The translations under genes and the position numbers were made by a program. A DNA stretch of 64,000 nt from contig NC_064542.1 in the NCBI RefSeq assembly GCF_023856365.1, positions 7,557,363-7,621,362 on the forward strand. The letters are read 5' to 3'. Position 1 is the first letter of the stretch. Each line of letters opens with the position of its first letter. The stretch comes from Brienomyrus brachyistius. Lineage: Eukaryota > Chordata > Actinopteri > Osteoglossiformes > Mormyridae. The notes below the pieces were generated by a model, which was given only the letters and a program-made list of their open reading frames with translations, did not search any database and had not been told where the DNA came from. Positions 11,501-24,300 of the stretch are shown here, piece by piece.

Positions 11501-13431
11501 GATTATGGAATCATGGGCGAAAGTAATTCCAGTATCGTGTCGAAAAGTCGGCATCCATTAACTAAAGCACCGCAATGACGTGCAGTTTTTAATCGATTGG
11601 TAAAATAGTCGATAAATTAAATCCATAGAAAAACAGTCGTTAGTGGCAGCCATAAGTGTTGGAGGAAAACATTGTATACAGCTTAAATGGAAATTACCAC
11701 AGTTGAGGGTTTCAACATCAAATTTCTCAAAAGATCTTCCTTCGACTCTCACCCCTCCATGCAAAAAAAATATGTTAGCCCATGTTAAAAGGGATGAAAG
11801 TTTATGAGGTATTATAGCAGTATGTAATAGAGAAGCTACCACTTGTGATAAAAGGGAACACAATGATCTACCTTACTCCACTGCCCCATCCCGCTCACCT
11901 GGAAGCTGGCCGCTCGACAAAAGCTCTGAGTCGAGTCTGTACGTGTCCTGAAGACGAAGCAGTGCTTTGGCCGCGCCCCTCTGATCCTCGTCATCAGGGA
12001 AGAACTGACGGCGCAGTGAGATGTTGGCGATGAAGCCTGAGGAAGGTGACAGAGAATGGAGCAGAGCTGACCTTCACCTCAGCCTCCTGGGCCGCAAGCA
12101 ACAAACACACAACTGAACTCCCCGTTCTACCGATTCAAGCCCTAAAATAAGTTTGGTTCTCGATCCTACCGCTGGACAGGTCCTGCTGCACCAAGGCCTC
12201 CAGCTGTGGCCACTCTGAATTGAGCCTCTTCATCAGTTTGTAGGCATTGACGGGGTGAGCCAAGTAGCCCTCGGGGTCCGCTGTGGACATTCGTGTCAAA
12301 ACATCCAGCTTGTTTGCCCAACTGAGGAAGACACACATACACTGATCACACGATGCATGACTGCATAACAGAAACACAGATTCAGGTGACTCTGCACGCT
12401 GTTTAACGTGTACAGAATTACCAAGCCGTTATTACTGATTAATAATAAAAATAATAATTTATATCAATCATAAAGGGGGCAACATGGTGGTGCAGTGGTT
12501 AGCACTGTTGCCTCACACCTCTGGGATCTGGGTTCGAGTCTCCGCCTGGGTTACATGTGTGTGGAGTTTGCATGTTCTCCCCATGTCGTCGTGGGGTTTC
12601 CTCCGGGTACTCCGGTTTCCCCCCACAGTCCAAAAACATGCTGAGGCTAATTGGAGTTACTAAATTGCCCGTAGGAATGCGTGTGTGAGTGACTGGTGTG
12701 TGAGTGTGCCCTGCGTTGGGTTGGCCCCCCATCCTGGGTTGTTCCCTGCCTCGTGCCCATTGCTTCCGGGATAGGCTCCGGACCCCCCGCGACCCAGTAG
12801 GATAAGCGGTTTGGAAAATGGATGCATGGATGGATTAAATTGTCATTTAGCTGATTTATATATTTCCAGAAATGGGTTACTGCTGCCTGGTGTCAGGCTC
12901 GCACTGTAAGTTTGCAAGGCAAGTTGATTTATATAACATATTATCATACACAGAGGTAATTCAATGTGTTTTACAGAAATAAGTATTTGAGTATGCAACA
13001 ATCATCAAAAAGAATGGAGCCAGAACTTCAAATGTTACCAACACAAGTATTACAACTCACATTTCAGTAATTATTACTTTACCTTTTAATAAATGCAAGT
13101 TTCGACTCCGCACTGCTTATATACTCCTTCAGAGAGTGAACCAGTTCCCTTTCTGTAAATATCAGCTCTGTCATCTGACCTAAAAGAAAGCGATTTGGAG
13201 AAAAGACAGAAGAAAACATTCCTGCTTTTGAAACGCTATTCAAAGAAGTACATTCATCATTTAAACTAATTTTAAATTACGTCAAACGTTTCTGCCAGCA
13301 ACAAGTAATGAAAGTATGGTGCATTCCTGTGTAATGAGAACACACATACCGACAGACGTGTAGAACTCGGCTTGGATGTGAGGGATGCAGCACAGGGCTC
13401 CGGACACGCAGAAGAACAAGGCCAGTCTCAT
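5556..13431 (-). CDS. p4ha2: Prolyl 4-hydroxylase subunit alpha-2, 14 coding exons
   Basis: Catalytic alpha subunit of collagen prolyl 4-hydroxylase, an ER-lumen tetramer with protein disulfide isomerase that hydroxylates X-Pro-Gly prolines using Fe(II), 2-oxoglutarate, O2 and ascorbate. Coding exons in gene order: 13431-13350 (ATG and signal peptide), 13179-13083, 12321-12170, 12036-11899, 10919-10680, 10259-10069, 9324-9148, 8959-8889, 8760-8661, 8515-8462, 7781-7722, 6994-6926, 6574-6478, 5626-5556 (TGA). All junctions are GT-AG and phases agree, giving 1599 nt and 532 residues, close to the human 533-residue isoform. The signal peptide is residues 1 to about 21, ending HIQA before EFYTSVG. 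The peptide-substrate (TPR) domain lies around residues 145-235. The iron ligands are H429 and D431 (in EPHYDFSR) and H498 (in TRHAACPVL); K508 in GSKW is the 2-oxoglutarate anchor. The exon 7781-7722 encodes RPFDSSLKIEGNRLATYLNY, the shorter of the two mutually exclusive variants known in P4HA2. P4HA2 was chosen over P4HA1/3 by that exon and by synteny with PDLIM4. Confidence 0.96.
7584..7649 (-). pseudogene. p4ha2: Decayed second mutually exclusive exon of p4ha2
   Basis: On the p4ha2 strand, between the active exon (7781-7722) and the next constitutive exon (6994-6926), lies a 66-nt block with an intact acceptor (TCTTCATAG) and a perfect donor (GTAAGT). It reads KDEPDGIKSLGSGNHQATF, then stop, R, stop. 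This matches the alternative P4HA2 exon, which in human is 22 codons with the pattern NDE...LGTGNRVATFLNY. Length and frame are exact, but codons 20 and 22 are TAA and the conserved N-R-V/I became N-H-Q. The intron separating it from the active variant is only 72 nt. It is either a dead exon or one kept as a poison exon. Confidence 0.85.
8069..8386. mobile_element. piggyBac-type MITE in p4ha2 intron
   Basis: A 310-bp non-coding element (8073-8382) bounded by inverted repeats: left CCCTCTGGGGTC, right GACCCCAGAGGG. It is flanked on both sides by TTAA (8069-8072 and 8383-8386), the target duplication characteristic of piggyBac transposons. No transposase is inside, so it is a non-autonomous copy. 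It lies in the intron between exons 8515-8462 and 7781-7722. Confidence 0.85.
12475..12837 (+). mobile_element. tRNA-derived SINE, near full length
   Basis: The head has a pol III A box (TGGTGCAGTGGTTAGCACTG) and B box (GGTTCGAGTCT). The long body includes TGTGTGTGGAGTTTGCATG and CACAGTCCAAAAACATGCTG, and the tail ends in GGATGGAT-type repeats. It sits inside a p4ha2 intron on the opposite strand. Partial copies of the same family are at about 21832-21947, 35878-36040 and 55170-55302. Confidence 0.85.
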
Positions 13432-16400
13432 GTTTACTTCAGTATAAAGCCTGAATAAGCCTGAATAAGACAAACGGTGCTGAGGTAAGGCAGTCAGCAC
13501 ATTCAGTCTGCCAAGGTTTAAGAGAGTTGTTCTCCATTTACACTACTCTCTTATTGTCAAAACATAATGCTAGAAATGTCCGTATATAAACTGAGAGCAG
13601 CAATCAGCATGTAGAATGAGACAAAACTCAATCAATCAAACTAAATTGTTCTTTTCCTAAAGGGAGTAACAACATTTCATATCACAAAATTTCATAGCTA
13701 ACTACAGCAACCTCTGTTCCAAGTGAACAAGCTTTTTTCAGTTGCAGGAAATACGGTGAATGCCCAAAGAACAAAGCTGCAAAGTGTTGCCAAAAGTTTT
13801 TAAGAAAGTACACTATGGTTCGCCCTACCATACAGACTATCACTGCACCATTTCTACACTGTCCAGTTATCAGATTTGCACTCTCTTTTGCGGTATATAT
13901 TTTTTTAAAACTTATTTTTTAAAATAAGTTGCATTTTATAAGCAAAATATTAAGCATAGTATTAAGAATGCGGTGTATTATATTAAGCAGAAGATTTTAT
14001 TCAAAGTACCACACACATTGTATAAGTAGTGCCAAGGAAAATACATTGTTGCATCTGAAATGGAAGGGAAACAGATTCCTGCAGAAACTCCCGCTTGTCC
14101 AGTGCAGGGTTACGGGGTACAAAGCCACAGTGCTTCTTCATTCAGGGTATCAATATACCTCCATGTTCTATTCAATTTCAAACAGTCTTTGTATTGCACT
14201 TCATTTAATAACCAGATACATTTTACATAAAGGACATGAAAAATGTTACAACTGAAAAGTAATTGTATCATTTATGAATAAATAAGCTTTGCAGTGATTC
14301 ACCAATTTCCCATATTTAGATGAGTTTGAGTACAACACACCAACTGCAAACAACATCGAAAATCCTGCTTTCGACTGAAAATATACAACACACCCGTGCC
14401 AGTAACTCTTTAATTGGACATCGATTAGAAAATTGTCTTACCCCCCCCCCAAAGTTTGGGACCGAAGCCTTCAAAGTAAACATCCTAAAAACCAATTGTA
14501 TCTGTAATGCACTAAGATGTTAAGCATTGTAAAATCAGAAAGGTTGGACGATGTCTATCCTGACACCCTGCTAAAGCTGATATAGAAAAATATATTTAAA
14601 AAAACATACTGTGGCATATGCTGACCGTATTTGATTTTCTGCTGATAAGCTTCCCCAGGGACGTGATTCAACTTCTGGAAGCTTCGAGAACTTCAGTGCG
14701 CCGAAGCTCTGCAGAAAGTTGGAGGCGCGGCAAGTCTGTGTTATCGACATCGCTTTTGTTTTTATGAATAATAGATAGAGTTATTCTAACAGAAATGCGG
14801 TCAGTGATCAGGCTTACCTGGATTTTCTTTACATTACTCTCTCTATATAACAATATATTAAATCTTCAGCCACAATTTAAACGTTGTGTCGATGCCTTTG
14901 CCTAAAAGGAAACACCCCTCCCGATTTGGTAGCATCCCAAAGAGTGACATAAACCTTGTATAAAATGCGCCAAGAAAAAATACGTTTCAGGGGGTCTTTG
15001 ACTTACAAATAGAGCGCGTTTAATTAAAAAGGGGACGACGCTGATGGTGATAAAAATAATAACAATGAAATTTTTGTTTCTATAATTTGAGTTTAGCTAT
15101 TTAAAAAGTAATATTTAATTTATTTGGATCTGTTAACAGTATGTATTTTATATATGGAATCCAAAATATCTGTTGAAATTTGCGCCACTAAGGGAGCATT
15201 CATTATTTGGATTAAGCATACATCTGTTTTTACACATCTTTCAAGGACTAAATACATTTTATATTAAAACTATTATACTCTATCCCTTTTAGTATTCATT
15301 TGTTTAGTCAACACTCTGTAAAAATACTTGCATTGGCCTGTAGATAACATTGTTGGTCTATGTAAAATCCTCTCCTCTCCCAGTATATTTTACTGTTGTG
15401 TTTCTGTGGAAGTAAAACTGTTTATGTGAGTGGATGAATGGTCTTATTTGGGACTCAGAAGTTTTATTGTACAATAAGTATCTTTTCCCATTTACTAGTC
15501 AAGATATTTTCCATTACTGCTTATGTTGTTGAAACAGTCCTCTGTTTTTAGGAAGAATTGTGGAAAGCCTGTTAAATTACTTCACATATGATGATAGTGA
15601 TGCCATAAAACCAAATTCTCAGAGTATGCCTCTGAGTTTGGTGTGAGGATGACGAACATGAGGAATACTACTTGTGGTTATATGAACTACTTAGTATGTA
15701 GAGCAGCTATTTTCAAAGATTACACTGTAAGGTTCTGTTTAAATCTTGTTCTGTTCTAGCCAATGAGAGTGCATGTTTCGTTTTGTGGTGAACAATACTC
15801 CACATGGATATCTAGGATTCACAAGAACAATTCACAAGTGGGCTTATTTTCCTTTGAGGCCACACTCTGATCAGAGAAACATACTTTTTGTGAGATATAT
15901 GCAAGTTATTATTTTTTATTTACTTTGCCTACAGTATGTTTGTTTGTATTGCTATGCAGTACGGTGACAACCAAGTTTTAATGGAAATGGTGTCACTCTG
16001 CATGTGCCTGGACACCATGCAGGATAAAGTGGCATCTGTCAATGGGCATGTGATTTGAACGGATAAGGTTTTTTGACAAACAAAACACAGAGTAACAGAA
16101 ATCAAGGGACCACAAGGAGTCAAACAAGGGGTAAGGAGAAACCAGTTAGAGGGACCAGGACTAACCTCAGACACACGCAGTGTAACAGGCAAGATAGTGA
16201 CAAGACTTATACTGACTTATATTCACTGAACCAACACAAACAACAGCTACCATAACATCAGTGACTGAGCTAGGGAGCCTGGCGAATACAGGCACATGCA
16301 TACATACACAATACATACAGAGATAATGGGTATTACTGTACGTGAGGGACAGGTGTGAACCATAACAATTGACTAATGGCAAGTGTGGAAAAATAGAGCA

Positions 16401-18330
16401 CACGGGATGGCCAGTTGCGACATCTGCTGGCCAAACAGGAACAAGACGGGGGCAGACGGAGGTAGACAGCGTGACCTAGACAAACAGACAATACAGAGTT
16501 TTTTCTGTAGGCGTGTTATTGATACTCGAATGAGAACACAATTCACACAAAAATACGGGTCATTCCACAACAGGGTTAAACACCAGTGTATGAATGAGAA
16601 TCTCTTCTAAAGAATATTATGGAAGGTGAGGTGGAAATTCAGATGCTTTGTCTTTAATAATAGCATTGGTAGGCATATTTTGCAGCTTCATTTTTCAAAT
16701 GCTTGCGCCGGCAAATGTATTAGTTGCTACGGTTTGTAAATAAAACACAGCTTACATTGTTCAAGGCAAGCAATGCTACGCACTCGCTTATCACACCCCG
16801 GTGCCTTCATAAAGCAGCAGACACGGTACACTTTAGTTCTATTCAAAGATCGGATGAAAACTTGCATTAAACTGTAAACTGTATTATACAGTAATGTGAA
16901 TAAAAGGTCTCTTTGTTCTATAAATACGATGTTTCAGTCCTGTAGAGACAGGTTATATATATTTTGATTATTCGTTCATTTATTTATCAAAAGGTAAAAC
17001 ATTTTAACAGGACACCAAACGGGACTATCCAATCTCAGCTGGACATATAACGTTAAAATGAACGCGTTAATCAAATTCTGTAAATATAACCCAAAGGAGT
17101 GCATAGCAGTTAAAGTCAGGCAGAAAATGCCTGCCAGTAAAAAGATATTGACTGTAATCACTTTTTGGCCATGGGTAAAATGCGGTGTTAAAGTGGTAAA
17201 AGGACTGGATGGATGATACTGCAGCACAGAGCAGGAACAATCCACTGACTCTTTAATATGACTGCAAGATGAAGAATTGTCTCTATTTCATAAATAATCC
17301 ACATCGGTTGTGTAGTGAAACTCGTTTAGACGTATGAACATTTATGAACATAAATCTACATTTATGTTCATTTACGTGTCGCATTTGAACTTCCATGGCT
17401 TCATGACATAAGGTTAGTTTAAAACGTTTTACATGACAATGGGTTCTTCTGACTCTTATTTCAATTAATTATTTAAAAATTCACCAAACCCTTACATCTG
17501 CCAGAGACATACCTTCGCTATTATAGTTCGGAGATACATGTACTGTTTTTTTTTTTTGCACTTTAAGACGATTTGATATCGAAAATAGCCGATGTAGTAG
17601 CACAGAAACTGTGCGAGGTGTCCAGAACAGGCTGTGAGGGCTCCCGCGGATCGTAATCAGTTTCTGGCAGACAGTCACTGTTTGGCAGAACACAGGCATC
17701 CCGACAAAGCGACACCGATCGCCCTGAGGTCCGCTCACAGCACCTGTACTGGGAATAACACCGTGCTGGGAATACGGTGTTAGACATGCAGAAGGACGCA
17801 CGTGTACCGGTTGTAAAAATCACACTGTCACACGGGGCTGCACAATCCCCGAAAATGAGGAAAATAGATGCAGTGCATTAATGTCATCTTAAAATCAGAA
17901 GCATTGAAAGAAGATTTGGTGTAAAATGAAGCCGACTTGCCAGTGATCCCTGGCTGATCTCAACTGCAAATCTTGCCTTTTTTTATATCACTATTGTAAG
18001 CGGCGACTCGCTGGTGGGACGCTGCTTTGTTCAGTTATGGGAAGATGTTTGGTCTGTATGGAGATTACGATGTTTCCATTTTGATCTTAAACACGTTTAA
18101 ATGATTTATATTTTATACGTGTGTTTTTGGTTTCTGTCGCTTAACGTGTCACTCGTCCACAAAACTTCCCTTATTCAACGTCACGAGGATGATTCATTAT
18201 TTAAGGTGCGAACAAGTGAGAGAGAAAATCCTCTGACGCACCGACGCAGTAGGGCTATATTAAGTTTGCATTGTGGATTGGATATTATTTTAGTTTTTAA
18301 TTCATTTTTTAGAAAATCACAAACAACGCG
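13432..18330. other. p4ha2-pdlim4 head-to-head intergenic region
   Basis: About 4.9 kb between the start codons of two divergent genes. It must hold the p4ha2 5' untranslated exon(s) and both promoters, but I could not fix the transcription starts. A splice acceptor for the p4ha2 start-codon exon is visible at 13451-13452 with a second, duplicated acceptor 10 bp upstream. Sequence near 17.6-18.0 kb is richer in CpG than its surroundings and is the likeliest promoter zone. No other gene is visible. Confidence 0.5.
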
Positions 18331-21300
18331 ATGTCCAAAACTGTAATTCTAAACGGACCCTCTCCTTGGGGCTTTAGACTTGTCGGTGGAAGGGATTTCA
18401 GTACACCTTTAACAATATCTAAGGTAGGCTTCCTTTGTCTCTTTATTTACCTTCCAGTGAATTTTCCGTCGCTTGGAATAAGTTCAGGTTCGGTGTGGGA
18501 TATGGTTATTGTTTCCATCCCGTATTTCAATTTCAATTATAAGTGCGGTTCTATCATCTGTAGAAGTTTATTAACTAATGCATCCGTACCGAGTTCGTCT
18601 TACCACAGACTATAACGCAATTAATGGATAAATAAACGTAACTTCTGCTTATGTATTACTTTTTTCAATCATAATAACTATCAATACCTCGATTAATAAT
18701 GCCTAATTTGCTTTATTAATACTTATCAAATAACGTACGTACCACGGATTTATAACTATTCCGAAAAGTCATCTCATCTTGAATGGACTGTTAAAAAAGG
18801 TGGAACACACGGATCCTCAGTTGATTTATACAAGACCTTTATCTTTTTGAAGACGATTTATGTAAAATTCTCATTTTAGTATGATGACATTAACTGCGTT
18901 GACTCTTATACTCCTCTTTGGCTTTTTAAATGTATCTCAGGAATGTATTTGTCTCCTATCTGACACGTGTCCGCTTATTCCTGTTTTACGCTCCTCATCT
19001 TCCCTTTGTCGGGATTTCAGCTTCCGTTTGTTTAATTTACTTTCTTATTATTTTATGTGACCCCTTTCTATTTTGAATCCATAAAGTATCCCATTCCTTG
19101 TGGTTAGAGATAAAGTAAGATTTATCGGCAGGTTGTCATGCAAGACTCACTCACAAAGTCAAATGAAGCGCAAACTTGTTTTATGTCTTTTCAACGTTCG
19201 CTGCTTTCAAAGAAACGTTATTCGCGTTCAGGCAAACAGAAACCCTGTTAATAAATGAGCATATGCATATGACATAGATGTTATCCAAAAATTACATATG
19301 TGTTTGTAGGTTTACAAATCCGGGGATCAAAGTAGAAATTCATTATGCGCTGAGGTATGTTTAATACAATGAATGATTCGAATGTCTAATATTGTAGCTA
19401 AAAGTTTACTTTTCTTAAATAATTCGCGTTTGTGAAAAATGTGAAAAATTGTGAAAAATGTTAATCACTGCATCTATAAATACCCCTAACTACATCAAAA
19501 TAATATACAATATTTAAATGGGAAGGATTGCTGTGAGTTTCATTCTATAGCAAATATTCTGGAATTCTTTTCACATATAACACCAGTTATTTCTTATTAT
19601 ATGTGCTAATGGGTAACAGGAATTTGTGGAAGGGAGACTCTAACGGACAGTCTCTAACAATGCACCAAAATTCAGATTCACATTCAGTCGAAGGGTTTCT
19701 GTGAGCTGGTCCCTTTGTTGTTGTTCTGTAAAAGATAACATCGGGAAGTAAGGCTGAGCAGGCCAAGCTGAAGCTCGGCGATGTCATCCTGGCCATCAAT
19801 GGAGAAAGCACAGAGAGTATCAGCCACATGGAAGCACAGAGTCGCATCAAGGGCAGTTCTGACCACCTCACACTGGACATCAGCAGGTAAGAAGAGGAAA
19901 TATGGGCAGTTAGTGAAGGTCTTCATAAATTAGGGCATTGCATAGGGACAAGTAGCCCAGAAAGGCTTATGAAGGAAGAGGAGAGGTAATAGTGAAAGTC
20001 ATTGAGATGGTTTCTGAGTCATGAGGATTGTGTTGAACCAGCAAGCCCAGCCTCGCTTCCAGAGGGTGCACCAGCAGAGGAGAGGCTGCCAGTGACAGGG
20101 GTGGGGGCCCTTGGGCAAGAAATGTGTTTAATGGGGGCAGTGGGGTGCAAGAGCGTAATTTTGGTCTGTATATTGGGGGGGGGGGGGGGGGGGGGTTGAG
20201 GTCTCCACTAATTTCGGAGAAGACATGATTATTGGGGGGGCTTGTATTAGTTGGTTTTAATCATGGGGGAGGGGGGACTTATGCCCATGGTAGGGTGGCT
20301 TTAGCAGCCCACCCCTCCCAGAGAGGCTCTTAATGCTGCTGTTTTACATCACACACAGTTGACGTTCCTCAGAGTCCAAATGGCCACAGAAACACCTTTA
20401 ATCTCCTCTTTTGTCACAGTGAATAAAGCATAAGCTGCCCTGTTATGTGACCTGGAACTAGTATCATAGAGATGAACCTGAATCAACGCAGAATCGCCTG
20501 CAGCTGTTGGATGTTGGTTCAGATCCTTGCCAATAATACGAGTAACTCAGATAACTGCTTGACGTGGAACCATGACTAAATACTGCAGTAAATTTCAAGA
20601 GACTCTCCCAGTAAAACAGGGCAACAGAGTGAAAGTGTAAGTAGAAGCATGAACAGCGTGTCCAGAATAGGCCTTGGGCTCTTTGCGAATTAGCCCACCG
20701 CAGAACAGGGCCCCTTGTGTCCAGGGTGAAAATGCAAACCTAACGTCTGATACTGCTGATGAAGGAGACTGGAGCCCAAGAAAAGAGCAGTAATCAGGCA
20801 GCAGACTCAAGGCTAAGCTTTCATTGTGCAACACGGAATAAAACACTGAAATAGCAAAGTCGTGAAGATATATATCGTTTATGACTGCTGCCTTGGGAAT
20901 GACATGCATGTCTCCAGTGAACTCAAGAGATCGCTGTCCTCCCTGAGCGTATTTCATACACAGCCATTGATTAAATAAGCAAATGTCCTCTTTTCCTCTC
21001 AAAGAAAGGGTTGTATCCCTGCCGAGATTGTATTCTATTTTAACGAGCTGCTGCGTTGTTATGGGCTGCACTGTGAAGTGACAGGAAGTTGTGGTGTACG
21101 GCTTGTACTGTGAGCCTGGCCCGCCGCCTCTAGCTACAGTCCGTTTGCAAATTTTTTCCACTGTCGAAGTTCCCTTCCCTAAAAAGAGCCATTTTGGCTT
21201 CAGGAAAACGCTACATGGCAGCATATCCCCAGATGCTCTCCTAAAACATGGTGTGAGGCTTTGGGAATGTCAGCGTGAGGTCGCCCAGCAGGAGTGCAGC

Positions 21301-24300
21301 AAATGACACATCGGCTCATGGAGACACCCCACCCCTCCACCCCCGTGACAAGCATGCCCTCCAGCTGAGCTTCTAGTTACTGACTACATTATCAAATGGT
21401 TAGCACATCGGGAACAGCCTTCCCAAACTGATTCTAACGGGGTGAGTCAACAGCATGACTTGTCTAGGCAATTCATAGTCCGACATTGGAAACAGTGAGT
21501 CATTGTGAGTCTTTATCCTAAGAGCTGGGATCCATGTTGGGAAAGGATGCCAACGTAGCCAGACAAACAGAAGGTCCGGCATGGTTAACATAGTTTACTG
21601 CTTCCAGGGTTTTTCCAAAGCAGCTGTGTGTAATTGATCCTTAATTCCCGAGAAAATACTGAGATTCACATTTGGTGAAGTTATCTGGGAGAAATAAAAA
21701 TTTTTCCTCAGCCTATTAACTTATAAAATATATTAATCTGTTTTGTTTGGGATGTCCTGTCAAACTTTATGTTCAAAGTATGAACTGAAATTATTCTTCA
21801 TTGTTACCAAAATAGCCCTGCAATGTTTTGGCGACCCATCCAAGGTTGTTCCCTGCCTTGCACCTGTAGCTTCTGGGATAGGCTCTCCCGCGACTCATAC
21901 ATAAAATGGATAGATGGATGGATAGACAGACGGACGGATGGATGGAGCCCTCTTTTGTAGTATTAACTGACATCTGGCCATTGTGTGGTTATTCTTTTAA
22001 AACATCCGCTTTCTCTGAAAAAAAAATTAAATATTGATTTTTCAGCATTTTTTTCATTGCTTTAAATGGACTGTAGCTGTTCTGAAGTAACAGGATCTTG
22101 TTGCCAAGGTGTAAATAATTCAATGACACAAGTCCTGTCATGTCTTGCTTCAGTATAGCAGAAAGACAACATGATTGTAACAAATAATTCTAGCTGTTTC
22201 TGGGAATTCAATTTGCAAATTTAGAATTCATTGTCTAATTCCTTTTCAGCATAATAGAGTTACTTCCACTTTCAGGTGATCCGTGAGGGTACAGCAGCAG
22301 GACCATGTGCTACAGTTACTGGTCACTCAGTGCCATTCTTACACTTGTCACAGAAAACAGTTGAATATGGTTAATCTTTTTTTACAGGTCAAAAGAAACA
22401 AGCGACTCTCCGTTAGTGATTGAGGATGACAGAACAAAGCCATGCAATGTTAATGTGGAGTCTGAGTCTAAGGTATGACCATCAGTGCAATGATAAGCTA
22501 GGTACACACCAAGCCAACAGCAAAACACTCGCACCAAAGTCCGACACAGTCCCCTCCTGTCGATTGTGAAAATTCATGCAGGAACACACTGGCACAACTA
22601 GATGGGATGGTTGACATGCAGCCCAATCAGATAGCTCAGTTTCACCAAGTAGCTGATTCAGCATGTTCAGTTGACCAAAACAGCACCAATGGGGACCAAC
22701 AGACACGCTGGCAGCTTTTGATGACTGAAAATTTGTGTTTTCCAGTCTTTTATATACTTTTATAATAATCAACTTTAATAATCAACTCCAAACATACTGC
22801 TACATTATAAAATTAAAACATTATACCAGCTGAAAAGTGACTTTACACTGTATGTACTACAGGGCTGTAGAATGGATGGTTTTCTTTTGCCATTTCGGAT
22901 GCTTTTCAGTGGTTAGGTAGGTGGCAAAGCATGGGTAGGTCGACAGGTATAACTAATAACTCGTTTTAAATAGGGCAACGTTTCCCCAGAGAACAACTGA
23001 ACAAGCAAATATTCCAACTAATGTTGACTTCATTCAACAGTTAAATAAATAAGGTGCAGCAACTAAAAGTTTACTGTCCTGTTACCTGTTGGCAGTGTAT
23101 CCTGCGGTAGCCCAGAATTCCCCTGGAGGGAGAGAATGTTAGCAGACGAGGCCAAGTGTGAAGTAAGGGGGGTAGAGTGACGATGTCTCATCTCCATGTT
23201 ATGACTCAGCCCGTTTAAGAGCTCTGCAGGGCGAGCCAGAGCAAGACGCCAGGACTTCTACTCTTACAGAGACATCGCCTGCAACATCCCACGCAACATC
23301 CCACGCAACATCCCACGCAACATCCCATGCAACATCACACGCAACATCCCACACACTCCTAGTCTCGGTCAAATTTCCCACCAAGAGCCCTCGCTAATGT
23401 TTATGTATTAGATTACACAGTTCTTACAAATTCAGGCTGAGAACAAGCCCATTCCTTACAGCAAATGTAAAGGCTGAAGCTAAATTTCTTATGTTAGTTT
23501 CTGCTCTTTTCCAGGATTTCAGGCCTATTGGAAGTGGGTGCCATGGAAAAGTGGCCCAGAACGGCCCAGATGTGACTCTCTGCAGCAGAAACTCCAGGTT
23601 GCCCCCCCAGTGCAATAGTCCTGCTGGGCTGTACTCACACAGAAGCATTGGCTTACCGAAGCAAATGGCCGACCTGAGCCTCAGCTCTCAGAGGTGAGCT
23701 ACAGGTGACTTGTGAACAATGTAAACAACATTCCCAGAGCGAAAAGCAGAACGTGAACTGAAATACACACCCAGCTAATAAGCTCTGCAGAAAGCTCAGC
23801 CCTACTGCACGTGTCTGGGCAGTGGCCAAACTTCCGATAAGTTAACACTGTAAGTTCCAATCACTTAACACTGATGGGTGTTTCACTCCCGGCAGCGATG
23901 GCACGTTCACTGGCGAGTCAGACGTCTTTAAAATGCTGCGGGAGCCCGAAGAGCCGCCGATGGCGCCAAAGCAGTCTGGCACATTTCTCTACCTGCAGGG
24001 AATGCTCGAAGCGGAAGGAGGAGGTCTGTAGCCTGGCAGTCTCACTTCAAATGTTTAGTCACCTTTTTGTGTATTGTTTTTTTTACTTAAATCAAAAGTC
24101 ACTTTTCATTAAAAATGCTCTCCTTCCTTTACATTTTATGGACTGGAAAAATAGTTTCGGAATTGTTTCCTGATTTTCACTAGTGGCCTGTTAAAACAGA
24201 TTGAATGGACTGCACACAGGTTTAATAAAAATTTAATGAACTGCAAACAAAATATCGCGCTTCAAAGTGGAGAAATCTGTATGTGGTATATGGGAAAGCT

